Source: JBFLYN01 sp040756655
Lineage (GTDB): Bacteria; Bacillota; Sulfobacillia; UBA8153
DNA: 54,965 nucleotides
Direction of reading: 5' to 3'
Assembly (NCBI GenBank): GCA_040756655.1
Contig: JBFLYN010000022.1
Coordinates: 1-54,965, forward strand
Shown here: one piece after another, positions 25,800 to 35,630 of the stretch
How the letters are laid out: every line of letters starts with the position of its first letter
Position numbering within the stretch: position 1 is the stretch's first letter
The notes under the pieces: generated by a model
Told to the model about the DNA's origin: nothing
Database searches by the model: none
The model's input: the letters and a program-made list of their open reading frames with translations, nothing else
Made by a program: the position numbers and the translations under genes

Positions 25800-26658
25800 C
25801 ATGTCTTAGGCCGGCGCAGGGAGAAACACTTCTCACCACGTCCCGTGGAGCCGATCCAAGGTGACTTCCGGGTAGGATCCCGCGCGCAACCGGCCCGGCC
25901 GGCACCGGGGGAGCCCCCGACCCCGGGGCCATGACCCAGAGGAACGGGTGACCTGGGTCACAGGTTACCCCGCCATGCGCAAGCTGGAGTGGCCCACCTG
26001 ACCCTCCTGCCGGAGTCTTGTCCTCCAGTCTCGCTCAGCACCTTGTGCCAGGCCCAGGACCGGGTCGTGCGGCCGGGTGCCAGCTGTGGTATGATCTGGG
26101 ACAGGCATACGGTGAAAGGTGTAGTCCAGGTGACGCAACACGTGGCGGCAGTTGTCAAGGCAGCCTGCCCGGGCCGGTCGTCCAGAGCATCCGCGACCGG
26201 GGAGCCTGGATCGGCATACCTTCGATGTGACCCTGGATAGCGGCCAACAGGTCGTGGACAGCGACTGCATGTTCCGAGCGGAAGTGATGGAGGGCAGCGG
26301 GAAGAAGGCTCTGGAGCAGGGGAGGGTTTCCCCGGCTACCTACTGGCGGGCCGTGTCCCTGTTGGGAGAGCCACCTTGACTACCTCGGGGACCACGCCTC
26401 GCTGGTGCAGGGAAGCCCCCTCCCGGGACAGCCAGGGTGGGCCGCCCACTGCCTGGATCACATGGGGTCTGCTTATGGACCAGGTCAAGGAGATTGTGGT
26501 ATAGCTCCCGGCCGCCCGGGCCATGATCCATGAGTATGGTCGGCCGCTCCGGCCCGGCACGCGGCGCGAAGGCTTGCTTTATGTATCTGATGGCCTTAAT
26601 GTGTTAAGGAGTAGCGGGGAACGCAACCGGGTTTCCCCGGGGAATGGGAGGAGCTGGC
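25800..26658. other. Long GC-rich intergenic region between trpS and proS
   Basis: About 860 bases with no gene I can support. An open stretch at about 26227-26379 (VTLDSGQQVVDSDCMFRAEV, then RVSPATYWRAVSLLGE) looks mildly protein-like but has no recognised family and no ribosome site. No second T-box was found before proS. A weak promoter (TTGCTT at 26574-26579, 17 bp, TAATGT) lies 57 bases before proS. Confidence 0.4.
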
Positions 26659-28377
26659 ATGAGATCATCCACGCTGTTTGGTCGCACCCTCAGGGAGGCT
26701 CCGTCCGAGGCCGAGCTGGCCAGTCACCGGCTGATGCTGCGGGCCGGCCTGATTCGCAGGCTGGCGGCCGGGATCTATAGCTACCTGCCCCTGGGCTGGC
26801 GGGTGATGCGCAACATCGAGGGCATCATCAGGGAAGAGATGAACGCCATCGGCGGCCAGGAGATCAACATGCCCGTGGTACACCCGGCCGAGCTTTGGCA
26901 GGAATCCGGCCGCTGGTATGAGGTGGGCCCGGAACTGGCCCGGTTCAAGGACCGGGGCGGCCGGGACATGGTCTTGGGCATGACCCACGAGGAGGTCGTC
27001 ACCGATCTTGCGCGCCGGGAGGTGGAGTCGCACCGCCAGCTGCCGTGCATGGTCTACCAGCTGCAAACCAAGTTCCGGGACGAGCCCCGCTCCCGTGGCG
27101 GCCTCATCCGGGTGCGCGAGTTTGTCATGAAAGACGCCTATTCGTTCCACCACGACCAGGCTGATCTAGACGCCTACTACCCCCAGGTCTGCCAGGCCTA
27201 CATGAATATCTGCCGGCGCGCGGGACTGGACGTGGTCATGGTCGCCTCCGACGTGGGGATGATGGGGGGGACTGGGGCCCACGAGTTCATGCTGGTGACC
27301 GAGGCCGGAGAGGATACCCTGCTCATCTGCCCGGCGTGCGGCTATGCGGCCAACCGGGAAGTGGCGGTCCTGGACAAGACCGCCAGCCCCCGGGCAGCGG
27401 GAGGCGAGCCAGTTGAGGTCCCCACTCCCGGCATGAAAGATATCAGCGGCGTGGCGGCCTTTTTGGGTGTCACTCCCCAGCACACGCTCAAGACCTTGAT
27501 ATGCGTGTCTGGCCAGGAGCCGGTGCTGGTGTGCATCCGGGGTGACTTGGAAGTCAACGAGCGCAAGCTGGCCAACCTCCTGGGCGTGGCAGAGGTCCGG
27601 ATGGCCGGGGAGGACGAGGCCCGGGCCTGGGGACTGGTGCCCGGCTACGTGTCACCGGTAGGGCTGGCGGGTTACCGGGTGGTGGCCGACGACAGTGTGC
27701 CCAAGGCCGGCTCTATGGTGGCCGGAGCCAACCGGGAAGACCACCACTTCACCGGCGTCCTCTACGGGCGGGACTTCACGGCCGGGCTGGTGGCCGACAT
27801 CGCCGCCGCCCGGGCCCAGGACCCCTGCGCCGTCTGCGGTCAGGCGCTGGAGCTTACCCGGGGCATCGAGGTGGGCAACACCTTCAAGCTCGGGCTCAAG
27901 TATTCCCGGAGCCTGCGCGCGGTGTACCTGGATGCAGCCGGGCAGGAGCAGTTCATGGTCATGGGTTGTTACGGCATCGGCGTGGGACGCCTGGCCGCGT
28001 GCATCGTAGAGAAACACCACGACGAACGCGGGATCATCTGGCCGGTGACGGTGGCCCCCTATCACGTGCACCTTTTGACGGTAGGCGAAAGCGCTGAGAT
28101 CGCCACTGCCGCCCAGGATCTCTATGTCGAGCTACAGGCCAACGGGGTGCCGGTGTTGTACGATGACCGGGATGTGTCGGCCGGGGTCAAGTTCAACGAC
28201 GCCGACCTTATGGGCTTTCCGGTCCGGGTCACCGTGTCCAAGCGCAACCTGAGCGCCGGGGCCGTGGAGGTCAAGCTAAGACGAAAAACCGGGGCCTCCA
28301 CAGTGCCGCTGGAAACGGCCGTGGACTGCATCGAACAGATCCTGGCCCAGGAAGCCACGGCCTACGCCGTGCGCTAG
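26659..28377 (+). CDS. proS: Prolyl-tRNA synthetase, bacterial type with editing domain
   Basis: A 572-residue class II synthetase. Motif 1/2 region is clear (MTHEEVVTDLARREV, then QLQTKFRDEPRSRGGLIRVR with the catalytic EFVMKDAYSFH), and motif 3 is MGCYGIGVGRLAA. Between them, about residues 225-390, is the YbaK-like editing insert that clears mischarged Ala-tRNA (KTLICVSGQEPVLVCIRGDL, MVAGANREDHHFTG). A C-terminal anticodon-binding domain (APYHVHLLTVGESAEIATAA) completes it. ATG 26659 has GGGAGGAG upstream; ATG 26644 does not. It appears to be a single gene. Confidence 0.95.
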   Translation: MRSSTLFGRTLREAPSEAELASHRLMLRAGLIRRLAAGIYSYLPLGWRVMRNIEGIIREEMNAIGGQEINMPVVHPAELWQESGRWYEVGPELARFKDRGGRDMVLGMTHEEVVTDLARREVESHRQLPCMVYQLQTKFRDEPRSRGGLIRVREFVMKDAYSFHHDQADLDAYYPQVCQAYMNICRRAGLDVVMVASDVGMMGGTGAHEFMLVTEAGEDTLLICPACGYAANREVAVLDKTASPRAAGGEPVEVPTPGMKDISGVAAFLGVTPQHTLKTLICVSGQEPVLVCIRGDLEVNERKLANLLGVAEVRMAGEDEARAWGLVPGYVSPVGLAGYRVVADDSVPKAGSMVAGANREDHHFTGVLYGRDFTAGLVADIAAARAQDPCAVCGQALELTRGIEVGNTFKLGLKYSRSLRAVYLDAAGQEQFMVMGCYGIGVGRLAACIVEKHHDERGIIWPVTVAPYHVHLLTVGESAEIATAAQDLYVELQANGVPVLYDDRDVSAGVKFNDADLMGFPVRVTVSKRNLSAGAVEVKLRRKTGASTVPLETAVDCIEQILAQEATAYAVR

Positions 28378-28524
28378 CGTTACTTGCCCCCGGCTGGAGG
28401 CCACAAAACCCGAATCATGCCGGGGCGTCAGGGCCCGGACGCCAGTCTCGTGGTTGCACCTGCACGACGGTATCACGTCGGGCGGCTTCCATGCCACGGT
28501 GGCAAGGCTCCCGGGCCAATCCGG

Positions 28525-28989
28525 TCATCCCCGGGCTTCCCGGTGACTTACGCGCAGGATTACGTGGGCGGTCACCAACCCGTAGATAACATGGAGGGCA
28601 AAGAATACCAGGTTGGTCTGTGCATCCTCCCTGATGTCCAGATCCGGCTGCACCAGCGGGGCGATGAAGTTATTGAGCACGAAATACGTAAGGAGGCCAA
28701 ACCCGGCCCCCTTGATGTAGGCGTAATCCGTGCCTGCCCGCTGGAATATATAAGCCAGCACAACGCCGAATAGTGCTCCAAAGCCCACAAAGCCGATGAA
28801 CGTAGCCACCAAGGTCAGCCCGGTTAGCGGCAATGCCTGGTGCATGATTACCCGCTGGGTGATGTGCAAAGTTGAGCTCTTGCTCAGCCCGGTCACAAAG
28901 GATAGGTAGTGAAGAACCCCCTCGACCATCGAGCCCAGCAGGCCACCCAGGGCTCCCGCCACTATCGTATCCCTTATCCTGATCTCCAT
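28525..28989 (-). CDS. Uncharacterised integral membrane protein
   Basis: A 154-residue protein with four membrane helices: IVAGALGGLLGSMVEGVLHY, LTLVATFIGFVGFGALFGVV with LAYIF, GAGFGLLTYFVLNNFIAPLV, and LVFFALHVIYGLVTAHVILR. The glycine-zipper first helix and the polar residues NNF in helix 3 resemble small YqhR- or DUF6789-like proteins, but I cannot name a family. ATG 28989 has a GGGGGG ribosome site; TTG 29004 is in frame. It faces proS convergently. Confidence 0.6.
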   Translation of the reverse strand: MEIRIRDTIVAGALGGLLGSMVEGVLHYLSFVTGLSKSSTLHITQRVIMHQALPLTGLTLVATFIGFVGFGALFGVVLAYIFQRAGTDYAYIKGAGFGLLTYFVLNNFIAPLVQPDLDIREDAQTNLVFFALHVIYGLVTAHVILRVSHREARG

Positions 28990-29184
28990 CGCCTGACCCC
29001 CCAAGTTACCTTGAGACTAGTATATCTATGTACCCGGTGCCCTGATGCAGTCTCATACCCGGGCCGGTCCGGCCCGGCGGCCAAGCCCCGGGGGTAGACC
29101 CTGGCGGAGGCCGGTGGGTGGTTTTCCGGCCAGGGAGGACTTCCCACGGGCCCGGGCGAAACCCTGGCGTGGGGAGGATGACAG

Positions 29185-29754
29185 TTGGTGCAGGAATGGG
29201 GCATCGAAATTCGCGACCTTTCTCCCAACGACGAAGGAATACTAGAGCAGGCGGCCCACCTGCTTAACTACTACTTTCCGGGCCCGGACGGCTATCCGGA
29301 CCTGGACTCGGCCCGGGCTGAAGTCCTCGAGTCGCTAGGACCCGGGCGGCTCAGCCGGGTGGCGGTGCGCGGTCGTGAGCTCATGGGCTGGATCGGGGGC
29401 ATCTGCCAGTACCACGGGCATGCCTGGGAACTGCACCCGCTGGTTGTGGTCCCGGCCTGGAGGAACCGGGGGCTGGGGAAGGCTCTGGTCGCCGACCTGG
29501 AAGAGCGGGTGCGGGAGCGGGGAGGAGTCACCATCTTCTTGGGGACCGATGACGTGGACGGTGGCACCACTCTTTACGGCAAGGACCTCTACCCCCACGT
29601 TCTCCAGCATGTGCTGGCGGCCCGGGCATTGGCCCACCCCATGGGGTTCTACCTGAAGGTGGGCTTTTCCCTGGTTGGGGTAATCCCGGACGCCAATGGT
29701 TTTGGGCGACCGGACATCTTCATGGCCAAGAGGGTGGGGAGGAAACACCCATGA
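29185..29754 (+). CDS. GNAT acetyltransferase, aminoglycoside 6'-N-acetyltransferase (AAC(6')-Ii-like)
   Basis: A 189-residue GNAT protein. The acetyl-CoA loop is RNRGLGKALV, preceded by HAWELHPLVVVPAW. The C-terminal half, IFLGTDDVDGGTTLYGKDLY, then HPMGFYLKVGFSLVGVIPDA and PDIFMAKRV, follows the pattern of chromosomal AAC(6')-Ii-type enzymes that acetylate the 6'-amine of aminoglycosides. Real substrates in environmental bacteria may be other amines. TTG 29185 follows GGGGAGG by seven bases; GTG 29188 is an alternative. Its last bases overlap the peptidase gene (ATGA), so the two are translationally coupled. Confidence 0.8.
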   Translation: MVQEWGIEIRDLSPNDEGILEQAAHLLNYYFPGPDGYPDLDSARAEVLESLGPGRLSRVAVRGRELMGWIGGICQYHGHAWELHPLVVVPAWRNRGLGKALVADLEERVRERGGVTIFLGTDDVDGGTTLYGKDLYPHVLQHVLAARALAHPMGFYLKVGFSLVGVIPDANGFGRPDIFMAKRVGRKHP

Positions 29755-30911
29755 TCGAGCGACTCCAGGAACTGGCCCGGCACCCGGCTGCTCTCAGGGC
29801 CCGGGCCAGACTGGCCGGGGCTGGTGAGGAACTGGTCCGGGAAACCATTGCCATCACCGAGATCCCGGCGCCCACTTTCTCCGAAGAACGGCGCGCGCGC
29901 TACGTGGCAGAGCAGTTCTTGGCCGCCGGGCTGGAGGACGTGACCGTCGACGGGGTTTTCAATGTTACCGGGGTGCTGCCCGGCGCATCCGGCGGTCCAG
30001 TGGTGTTGCTCGCGGCCCACCTGGACACGGTGTTCGAAGGGCTGGACCAGGTCAAGGTCCGGCGGGTAGGTCAAGAAATCTACGCGCCCGGGGTGCGGGA
30101 CAACTCCGCCTCGGTGGCGGCCCTGGTAGTGCTGGCCCGGGCACTGGTGGAAGCCGGGGTCCACACCCGGCAGCCCCTGGTGCTGGCCGCAACTGCAGGC
30201 GAGGAAGGGCTGGGCGACCTCAGGGGCATGCGCGCACTGGTGGACTGCTTCGGGCCGCGACTGGGATATGTGGTGGGCGTGGATGGTGGGCTGGGTGGCA
30301 TTGTCAACCGAGGCATCGGATCGCGCAGGCTGAAGGTTACCACCCGGGCCCGGGGTGGCCATTCCTGGGTAGATTTTGGAGCGCCATCAGCAGTGCATGC
30401 CATGGGCAAGATGATAGCGTCCATCAGTGCCATCCCGGTCTCCAAAGACCCCAAGACCACGTTTAACGTAGGCATGATCCAGGGTGGGACCTCGGTAAAC
30501 AGCATTGCGGCCGAATCAACCATGCTGGTGGATATGCGGTCGGTGGATCCCGAAAACCTGGCCAGATTAGAACACGAAGTGCGCGGGATCTTGCTGACGG
30601 TGGCCGCGGCAGAGCCGGTGGAACTGGAGATCGAAGTAGTGGGCGACCGTCCCGCTGGCTCGCTTCCCGCGGATCACGAGCTAGTGCAACTGGTCACTGC
30701 CGTACAGGCCGGCCTTGACATCGACTCCCGGCTCTCGACCGGCAGTACTGATGCGAACATCCCATTGAGCCGGGGTATCCCGGCGGTTACCTTTGGGGTG
30801 ACCACCGGGGCTAATAACCATGCGATGAGCGAGTACGCGGACATACCTCCCATGGTCACCGGCATCCTGCAGCTGTTCGAAGTAGCACTGGCCTTGGCCG
30901 GACTACAGTAA
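29751..30911 (+). CDS. M20-family metallopeptidase
   Basis: A 386-residue di-zinc peptidase of the M20/M25/M40 group (peptidase T, succinyl-diaminopimelate desuccinylase, acetylornithine deacetylase types). Metal and catalytic motifs appear in order: VLLAAHLDT (His, Asp), VRDNSASVAALV (bridging Asp), ATAGEEGLGD (catalytic and metal Glu), VVGVDGG (metal Asp) and a distal histidine in TTGANNHAMSEY. The dimerisation domain occupies about residues 185-300. The substrate is not clear. It overlaps the upstream acetyltransferase gene by four bases, hinting that an acyl-peptide or amino compound is handled by both. Confidence 0.87.
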   Translation: MIERLQELARHPAALRARARLAGAGEELVRETIAITEIPAPTFSEERRARYVAEQFLAAGLEDVTVDGVFNVTGVLPGASGGPVVLLAAHLDTVFEGLDQVKVRRVGQEIYAPGVRDNSASVAALVVLARALVEAGVHTRQPLVLAATAGEEGLGDLRGMRALVDCFGPRLGYVVGVDGGLGGIVNRGIGSRRLKVTTRARGGHSWVDFGAPSAVHAMGKMIASISAIPVSKDPKTTFNVGMIQGGTSVNSIAAESTMLVDMRSVDPENLARLEHEVRGILLTVAAAEPVELEIEVVGDRPAGSLPADHELVQLVTAVQAGLDIDSRLSTGSTDANIPLSRGIPAVTFGVTTGANNHAMSEYADIPPMVTGILQLFEVALALAGLQ

Positions 30912-30953
30912 GCCGCAAGAGGACGCCAAACCCAGGCGACCGGGGGCCCTCCT

Positions 30954-31277
30954 CTACCCGGCCGGACCATCAAGCTGTTCGCCCAGGAGCGCGGCCACTG
31001 CCGACACGGTGCCCGTCAGCTCCAGCAGTAGGCCGGGGGTGGGCCGAAGACTTCCCTCTACCTGGTCGTCCAACGCCTCCAGGTGGTCAAGCAGCTCCTG
31101 GGCACTGGCTGCAAGCTCAGGACAGCCAGCGGGGATTGCCTTTTGGAAGTGCACAAGATGCTCCTTCCACATGGCAATCCAGCACCGGGCCTCTTCTTTC
31201 CAGCCACCGCTTCCCGGCACGGGTTGATTGTCCACGTCACCCGCTCCTTCTCCGGATTGATCTGTTACCGTCCTCAT
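30954..31277 (-). CDS. Small uncharacterised protein
   Basis: About 107 residues from ATG 31277 (GTG 31319 is also in frame; neither has a strong ribosome site). The middle and C-terminal parts are helical and coding-like: WIAMWKEHLVHFQKAIPAGC, then ELAASAQELLDHLEALDDQV and LTGTVSAVAALLGEQL. No family is recognised. It is convergent with the peptidase gene and divergent from the large signalling gene. Confidence 0.45.
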   Translation of the reverse strand: MRTVTDQSGEGAGDVDNQPVPGSGGWKEEARCWIAMWKEHLVHFQKAIPAGCPELAASAQELLDHLEALDDQVEGSLRPTPGLLLELTGTVSAVAALLGEQLDGPAG

Positions 31278-31630
31278 GTTACGTAAGCTTGAAGGACAGT
31301 GACACCCGGGGACGGGCACGTGGCAACCTCTCCAAGACCGCCTGACCCATGTTCGACATCAACCGACCATATCCTGCCAGACATGGGAGAAGGAAGCCGA
31401 GGGGTGGGGGTCGAAGAATGCAGACCAGGTCCACTATTTCGGATCTTCCACCGCAGTATTCCGGCAGACCACCCAGCTGCTTCCGACATCCTCCGCATTT
31501 CCAGTGTGGAGAATATGCCTGGCCCCAACGGGGCTCAATGCAGGTTCCTGTCCAGCATGCGCCAAGCCGCGATGCTCGAGGCCACGAGGGTTTCCTGGTC
31601 AAGGAACGAAGGGAGTGTACGGAAGGCGGT
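31278..31630. other. Upstream region of the GGDEF/HD-GYP gene
   Basis: An open frame continues through this stretch to 31349, but its composition is not that of a protein domain, and the best ribosome site (GGAAGG) precedes ATG 31631. No clear promoter or hairpin was found. Confidence 0.4.
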
Positions 31631-34600
31631 ATGGAGGATCACAAGAGGGATTCTCATCTTTATGCCTACATGGATGAGGTGGCCAGGGTGACGGCCAGCA
31701 TCCTGGCCAGTCCTGACCGTGATGACGTACTGGCCGGGCTGGCCAGAGCAGTGGTCTCGGTGTTTGGAGTGGAACACGCCGGGGTCTTTTTGTGGGAGGA
31801 CGGGACCGATACCCTGGTCATGGTAGCGCAGGCTGGTGCGCACGCCCAGATCACACCCTTGGGGTTTACGCAGCCTGCTGCCAAGGGTATGATCGGCCGT
31901 GCTGCCAGGACCGGGCAGCTGCAGCTGGCCAACGATGTCACCCGCAACCCGGACTACGTCGTGTATTTCAAGGACGCCACCAGGTCCGAGATGTGTATCC
32001 CCCTGATCGCCAGCGAGCGGGTCATCGGCGTGCTGGACATCCAGAGCCGGAAGCTAGACGCCTTTTCCCCTGATATGCTACCCCCCCTCAAGACCCTGGC
32101 TCACCTATCGGCACTCGCCGTTGAGCAGGCCCGCCTGCACCAGGAGTCTCACACCAGCCGCCAGGTCCTCAGCGCCCTTCTGGACGCCACCGACAGCGCC
32201 ATCATCATGGTCGATACGGCGTCCGCGATCCGGGCCGTGAACCAGCGTTTCTGCCAGCTATTCCGGTTGGAGCGCCCGGAACTGGTAGGCCGCGACCTCG
32301 TCAAGGCCCTGGGCGCACTGCGGCACAGGTTTGCCAGTGGCGAGGCGTTCGATGAGGAATTGCGCTTTCTGGCCGCGGGCAGCGGTGACCTCAGGTGGAG
32401 CGAGCTGGAGACCGTTGACCCGCCCGGGCAGTACCGCGTGTTCACCGGCCCGGTCAAGGATGCCGCGGGCGCACTCATGGGCAGGATCCAGGCCTACCAG
32501 GACATAACCGCACTCCGGCACACACAGTCCCGCCTGGAGCTAATCGCCCGGGCCGGAAAGGCCATCAACCAGAACCTGTGTCCGGCCTCCATCCTGGAGC
32601 GGCTGGCGGCCATCCTGGCCCCTTCCTTTGGCCTTGAGTGGATGGGCCTGATCGCCTCCAGTGAACACGGGCTGCCGGCGGAGCAAGTTGCTTCGTGGTC
32701 GTGGGGCACCTTGGCGCCCCCGGACTGGCTCACTCCACTCCCTGATGGTGACGAGCGGTGGAGGGAACTGGTGGTTCTCGACCTGCGGGCCGAACCGGTG
32801 GAGGCCAGCTACCGGGCGCTGGCCCAGGCCGGGTTCGGCGCCGTGGCGCGGATACCGCTGCTGCTTGAGGGCAGGCTGGTCGGCCTCTGGTACGTGGCCG
32901 CTTCCACCGTGACTGCGCTGGGCGGGCCCGGGTTAAGGGTCCTGGAGTCCCTCGCCGATCCCTTGGCCGGGGCCTTGAAAAACGCCCGTCTCTACCAGAA
33001 GGCCGAGGACATGTACCAGGCGACCATCAGGGCCCTGGCGGCAACCATTGATGCCCGCGACCGCTCTACCATGGACCACTCAGTGAACGTTTCTCGCTAT
33101 GCCGGTATGATGGCGCGCACCATGAACTTGCCTGCCGAGGAGGTCCGGAAGATCGAGCATGCGGGTCTGGTGCATGATATCGGCAAGGTAGGGATCCCGG
33201 ACCGGATCCTGAACAAGCCCGGGCGACTGGATATGGCGGAGCGCGCGGTGATGATCAGCCACTCGGCGGCCGGCGCCAGCATACTTGAGAGATGTGGCTC
33301 GCTGCGTGAATTGGCTCCCCTGGTACGTCACCACCACGAGTGGCATGCAGGTGGAGGGTATCCCAGCGGTCTTGCTGGCGATGACATCCCGTTGGGAGCC
33401 GCCATCCTGGCGGTGGCGGATGCCTTTGACACCATGACCTCCTACCGGGTCTACCGGACAGCGCTAGGAGTGGACCAGGCCCTGGAGGAACTACGTAGAT
33501 GCGCGGGCGGCCAGTTCCACCCGCAGGTGGTGGAGGCCCTTTCCCAGGTGGTGGAACAGGCGCGCGCCAGCCAGGAAAGCTGGCTGGCCGAGCTGGAATC
33601 AGGAGGCAAGGTGCCGGTCGGCCAAGAGGGGCGGGCCCTGACCCTGGTCGAGCAGGGCTTGCCCACCATCATGCCCAGGGAGCTCAGGGTCCTGCTCCGG
33701 ATCGCCGAGGAACTCAACCGCTTGCTCTACCTGCCTGATTGTCTCCAGCACGTTCTGTATATCGTCAGTGAGGAGATGGGCTTCCGCGACGTGAGTATGC
33801 TTCTCCTGGATCCTTTGACCGGGGAGATGACGTTGGCGGCAAGTACCGGCGCCTACGCCGGCGACGTGGGCCTGCGTCTGCCCGAAGGTACCGGCATCGC
33901 CTGGTGGGTAATGCAGCGCGGGTTGCCGCAAAACATCCCCGATGTGAACCTGGACCCGCGTCATTACCGCGAAAAGGCCCGGCACCGGGGGTCTGAACTC
34001 TACGTCCCGCTGGAGACCCGAGGCCGGCGGCTGGGGGTACTGGTGGTCGGGCGGGCAGAGGCCCACGCCTTCAGTGACAGCGATCTGCGCCTGCTGGTGG
34101 CGGTGGGGACCCACGTTGCCAGTGCTATCGAGGTGGCGCAGATACACGAGCAGGTGAAACGCGCGGCATCCACCGACCCCCTCACCGACCTGTACAACCG
34201 CCGGCACTTCATGAAGAGGCTTGAAGAAGAGCTGGCCCGGGCCCGTAGACACGACCGCGAGCTGGCACTGGTCATAGCTGACTTGGACCATCTCAAGTGG
34301 ATCAACGACACCTACGGTCACCTGGCCGGCGATGAGGCCCTCACCCAGGTGGCCAAGCACCTTCGAGAAACCATGCGGGTAGCCGACGTGGTGGCGCGGT
34401 TTGGTGGTGACGAATTCGTTATCCTCATGCCCGAGACCAGTGCCGGGGGTGCGCACAGGAGCATGGAGCGCCTGACTGCCGGTTGGTTGGGACGCACCAT
34501 TGAAACCAGCACCTTTGGCCAAGTTCCGGTCCCCAGCCTCTCTTACGGGGTGGCCTGTTATCCCGAGGACGGCGAGGAGCCCAAAGAGCTCATAGCCCGC

Positions 34601-34645
34601 GCAGATGAACGGCTGTTTAGGAACAAGCACTCGCGCCCGCGGTGA
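31631..34645 (+). CDS. Multidomain c-di-GMP signalling protein: GAF-PAS-GAF-HD-GYP-GAF-GGDEF
   Basis: A soluble regulator of 1004 residues. In order: GAF (about 15-170), PAS (175-290, LDATDSAIIMVDTASAIRAV), GAF (300-450), HD-GYP (about 455-640), GAF (680-830) and GGDEF (845-1000). The HD-GYP part has HDIGK (His515-Asp516) and GGYPSG (GYP 576-578), plus ILAVADAFDTMTSYR, so it should hydrolyse c-di-GMP. The GGDEF motif (925-929, RFGGDEFVIL) is intact, and RVAD lies five residues before it, an RxxD inhibitory site. One protein can thus make and degrade c-di-GMP, switched by three GAF sensors. No membrane helix. A transposase remnant begins directly at its stop. Confidence 0.9.
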   Translation: MEDHKRDSHLYAYMDEVARVTASILASPDRDDVLAGLARAVVSVFGVEHAGVFLWEDGTDTLVMVAQAGAHAQITPLGFTQPAAKGMIGRAARTGQLQLANDVTRNPDYVVYFKDATRSEMCIPLIASERVIGVLDIQSRKLDAFSPDMLPPLKTLAHLSALAVEQARLHQESHTSRQVLSALLDATDSAIIMVDTASAIRAVNQRFCQLFRLERPELVGRDLVKALGALRHRFASGEAFDEELRFLAAGSGDLRWSELETVDPPGQYRVFTGPVKDAAGALMGRIQAYQDITALRHTQSRLELIARAGKAINQNLCPASILERLAAILAPSFGLEWMGLIASSEHGLPAEQVASWSWGTLAPPDWLTPLPDGDERWRELVVLDLRAEPVEASYRALAQAGFGAVARIPLLLEGRLVGLWYVAASTVTALGGPGLRVLESLADPLAGALKNARLYQKAEDMYQATIRALAATIDARDRSTMDHSVNVSRYAGMMARTMNLPAEEVRKIEHAGLVHDIGKVGIPDRILNKPGRLDMAERAVMISHSAAGASILERCGSLRELAPLVRHHHEWHAGGGYPSGLAGDDIPLGAAILAVADAFDTMTSYRVYRTALGVDQALEELRRCAGGQFHPQVVEALSQVVEQARASQESWLAELESGGKVPVGQEGRALTLVEQGLPTIMPRELRVLLRIAEELNRLLYLPDCLQHVLYIVSEEMGFRDVSMLLLDPLTGEMTLAASTGAYAGDVGLRLPEGTGIAWWVMQRGLPQNIPDVNLDPRHYREKARHRGSELYVPLETRGRRLGVLVVGRAEAHAFSDSDLRLLVAVGTHVASAIEVAQIHEQVKRAASTDPLTDLYNRRHFMKRLEEELARARRHDRELALVIADLDHLKWINDTYGHLAGDEALTQVAKHLRETMRVADVVARFGGDEFVILMPETSAGGAHRSMERLTAGWLGRTIETSTFGQVPVPSLSYGVACYPEDGEEPKELIARADERLFRNKHSRPR

Positions 34646-35323
34646 GTCGCTCCTTACGCCCAAGGGATACGCCTGGCCGAGCTGGCGACCCGGACCGGTA
34701 TGCCGGATCACCTCGTGACCGTGAACCACCGGACCTACCGCGTCCGCCAAGTCGACGGCTACCTGAAAGGCAACCTGCGGGCCCGGATCGTGATCTCGGC
34801 CGCACCATCCCACGGGGCCAGGTTCTACGCTTACTTCCATCCGAGGCAGGAGGCCTTCTCCACGATGGACGCCCAGGAACTGCTGGCCCACTACAGCCAT
34901 GGCTGGCCGGTGGAAACTTTCCACCGCAACGCCAAGCAACTGCTGGGCTTTGATGACTACCAGTTGCGCAGCACCAGTGGAGTGGAGCGCTACCTGGAGC
35001 TGGTACTCATCGCCTATACGTTGGCCGAGACCCAACGGGGCCTACTGGCTTCCCGGGATACGGACCAGCCACCACCAACCCGGGGAGACGTCTGCCGGCA
35101 GAGCCAGCACCATGCTCAGTTACTCTTGGTTAGATGGCTATACGCCCAGTTCGCAAGAGGGGTGACTGTGGAAGCAGTCTGCCACCGACTTACTGGGCAA
35201 CTCTGGGAGCAAAAGTACAAAAGTTTAGTAATTAATCATAGCGTCCTTAGGGTGAGTTCCGCCTATCCTGTCCCGATGGGAGAAGGTAGGAGGCAGAGTT
35301 TGGCTGGCAGTTGTCGCCTGTAA
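34646..35323 (+). pseudogene. IS4/IS701-like transposase, C-terminal fragment
   Basis: The frame is open from just after the stop of the signalling gene and reads QGIRLAELATRTGMPDHLVT, later LLAHYSHGWPVETFHRNAKQ and RSTSGVERYLELVLIAYTLA. The W-x-V-E-x-F-x(3)-K pattern carries the last acidic residue of a DDE transposase. The N-terminal two-thirds is missing. Homology to an IS end stops near 35229, after which the frame runs on to 35323 in non-IS sequence. The last 72 bp of the IS recur at 43064-43135. Confidence 0.7.
35158..35229 (+). repeat. IS end, copy 1 of a 72-bp direct repeat
   Basis: From AGGGGTGACTGTGGAAGCAG through the run ending AAAAGTTTAGT this matches 43064-43135 with about three differences. 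It includes the 3' end of the transposase reading frame and probably the element's right terminus. Confidence 0.85.
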
Positions 35324-35630
35324 TTTCTGCTCGCCGCCACCTCGCCGCTGCGTCAGAGCGTGGCTCAGCAACGTGGATCGCTTTGCCAACCGGATGAAGA
35401 GGAGTATCAACCGGGTTCAGATGTCAGTCACCTAAACTTTCCCAAACTACCGAATTCGGCTTGTCGACCCACAACCACTTGACAGACAACACCCAGAACG
35501 CCGCTCTTTACGCGCTTTCCTGGCTGGTGGTATCTTGGTAGAGGAGTCTTGCAGGACTGCCCCGGGGTCACTGGTGCATTGATTTCGATGGTGGGGCTGG
35601 GCTGCCTGCTTGAGAAGGAGGGACAAGGCG
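35324..35630. other. Intergenic region before the PspC gene
   Basis: It contains a 25-codon plus-strand stretch ending near 35434 (AWLSNVDRFANRMKRSINRV) that looks like the tail of a lost gene. A TTGACA lies at 35479-35484 but without a matching -10. Nothing else is recognised. Confidence 0.35.
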
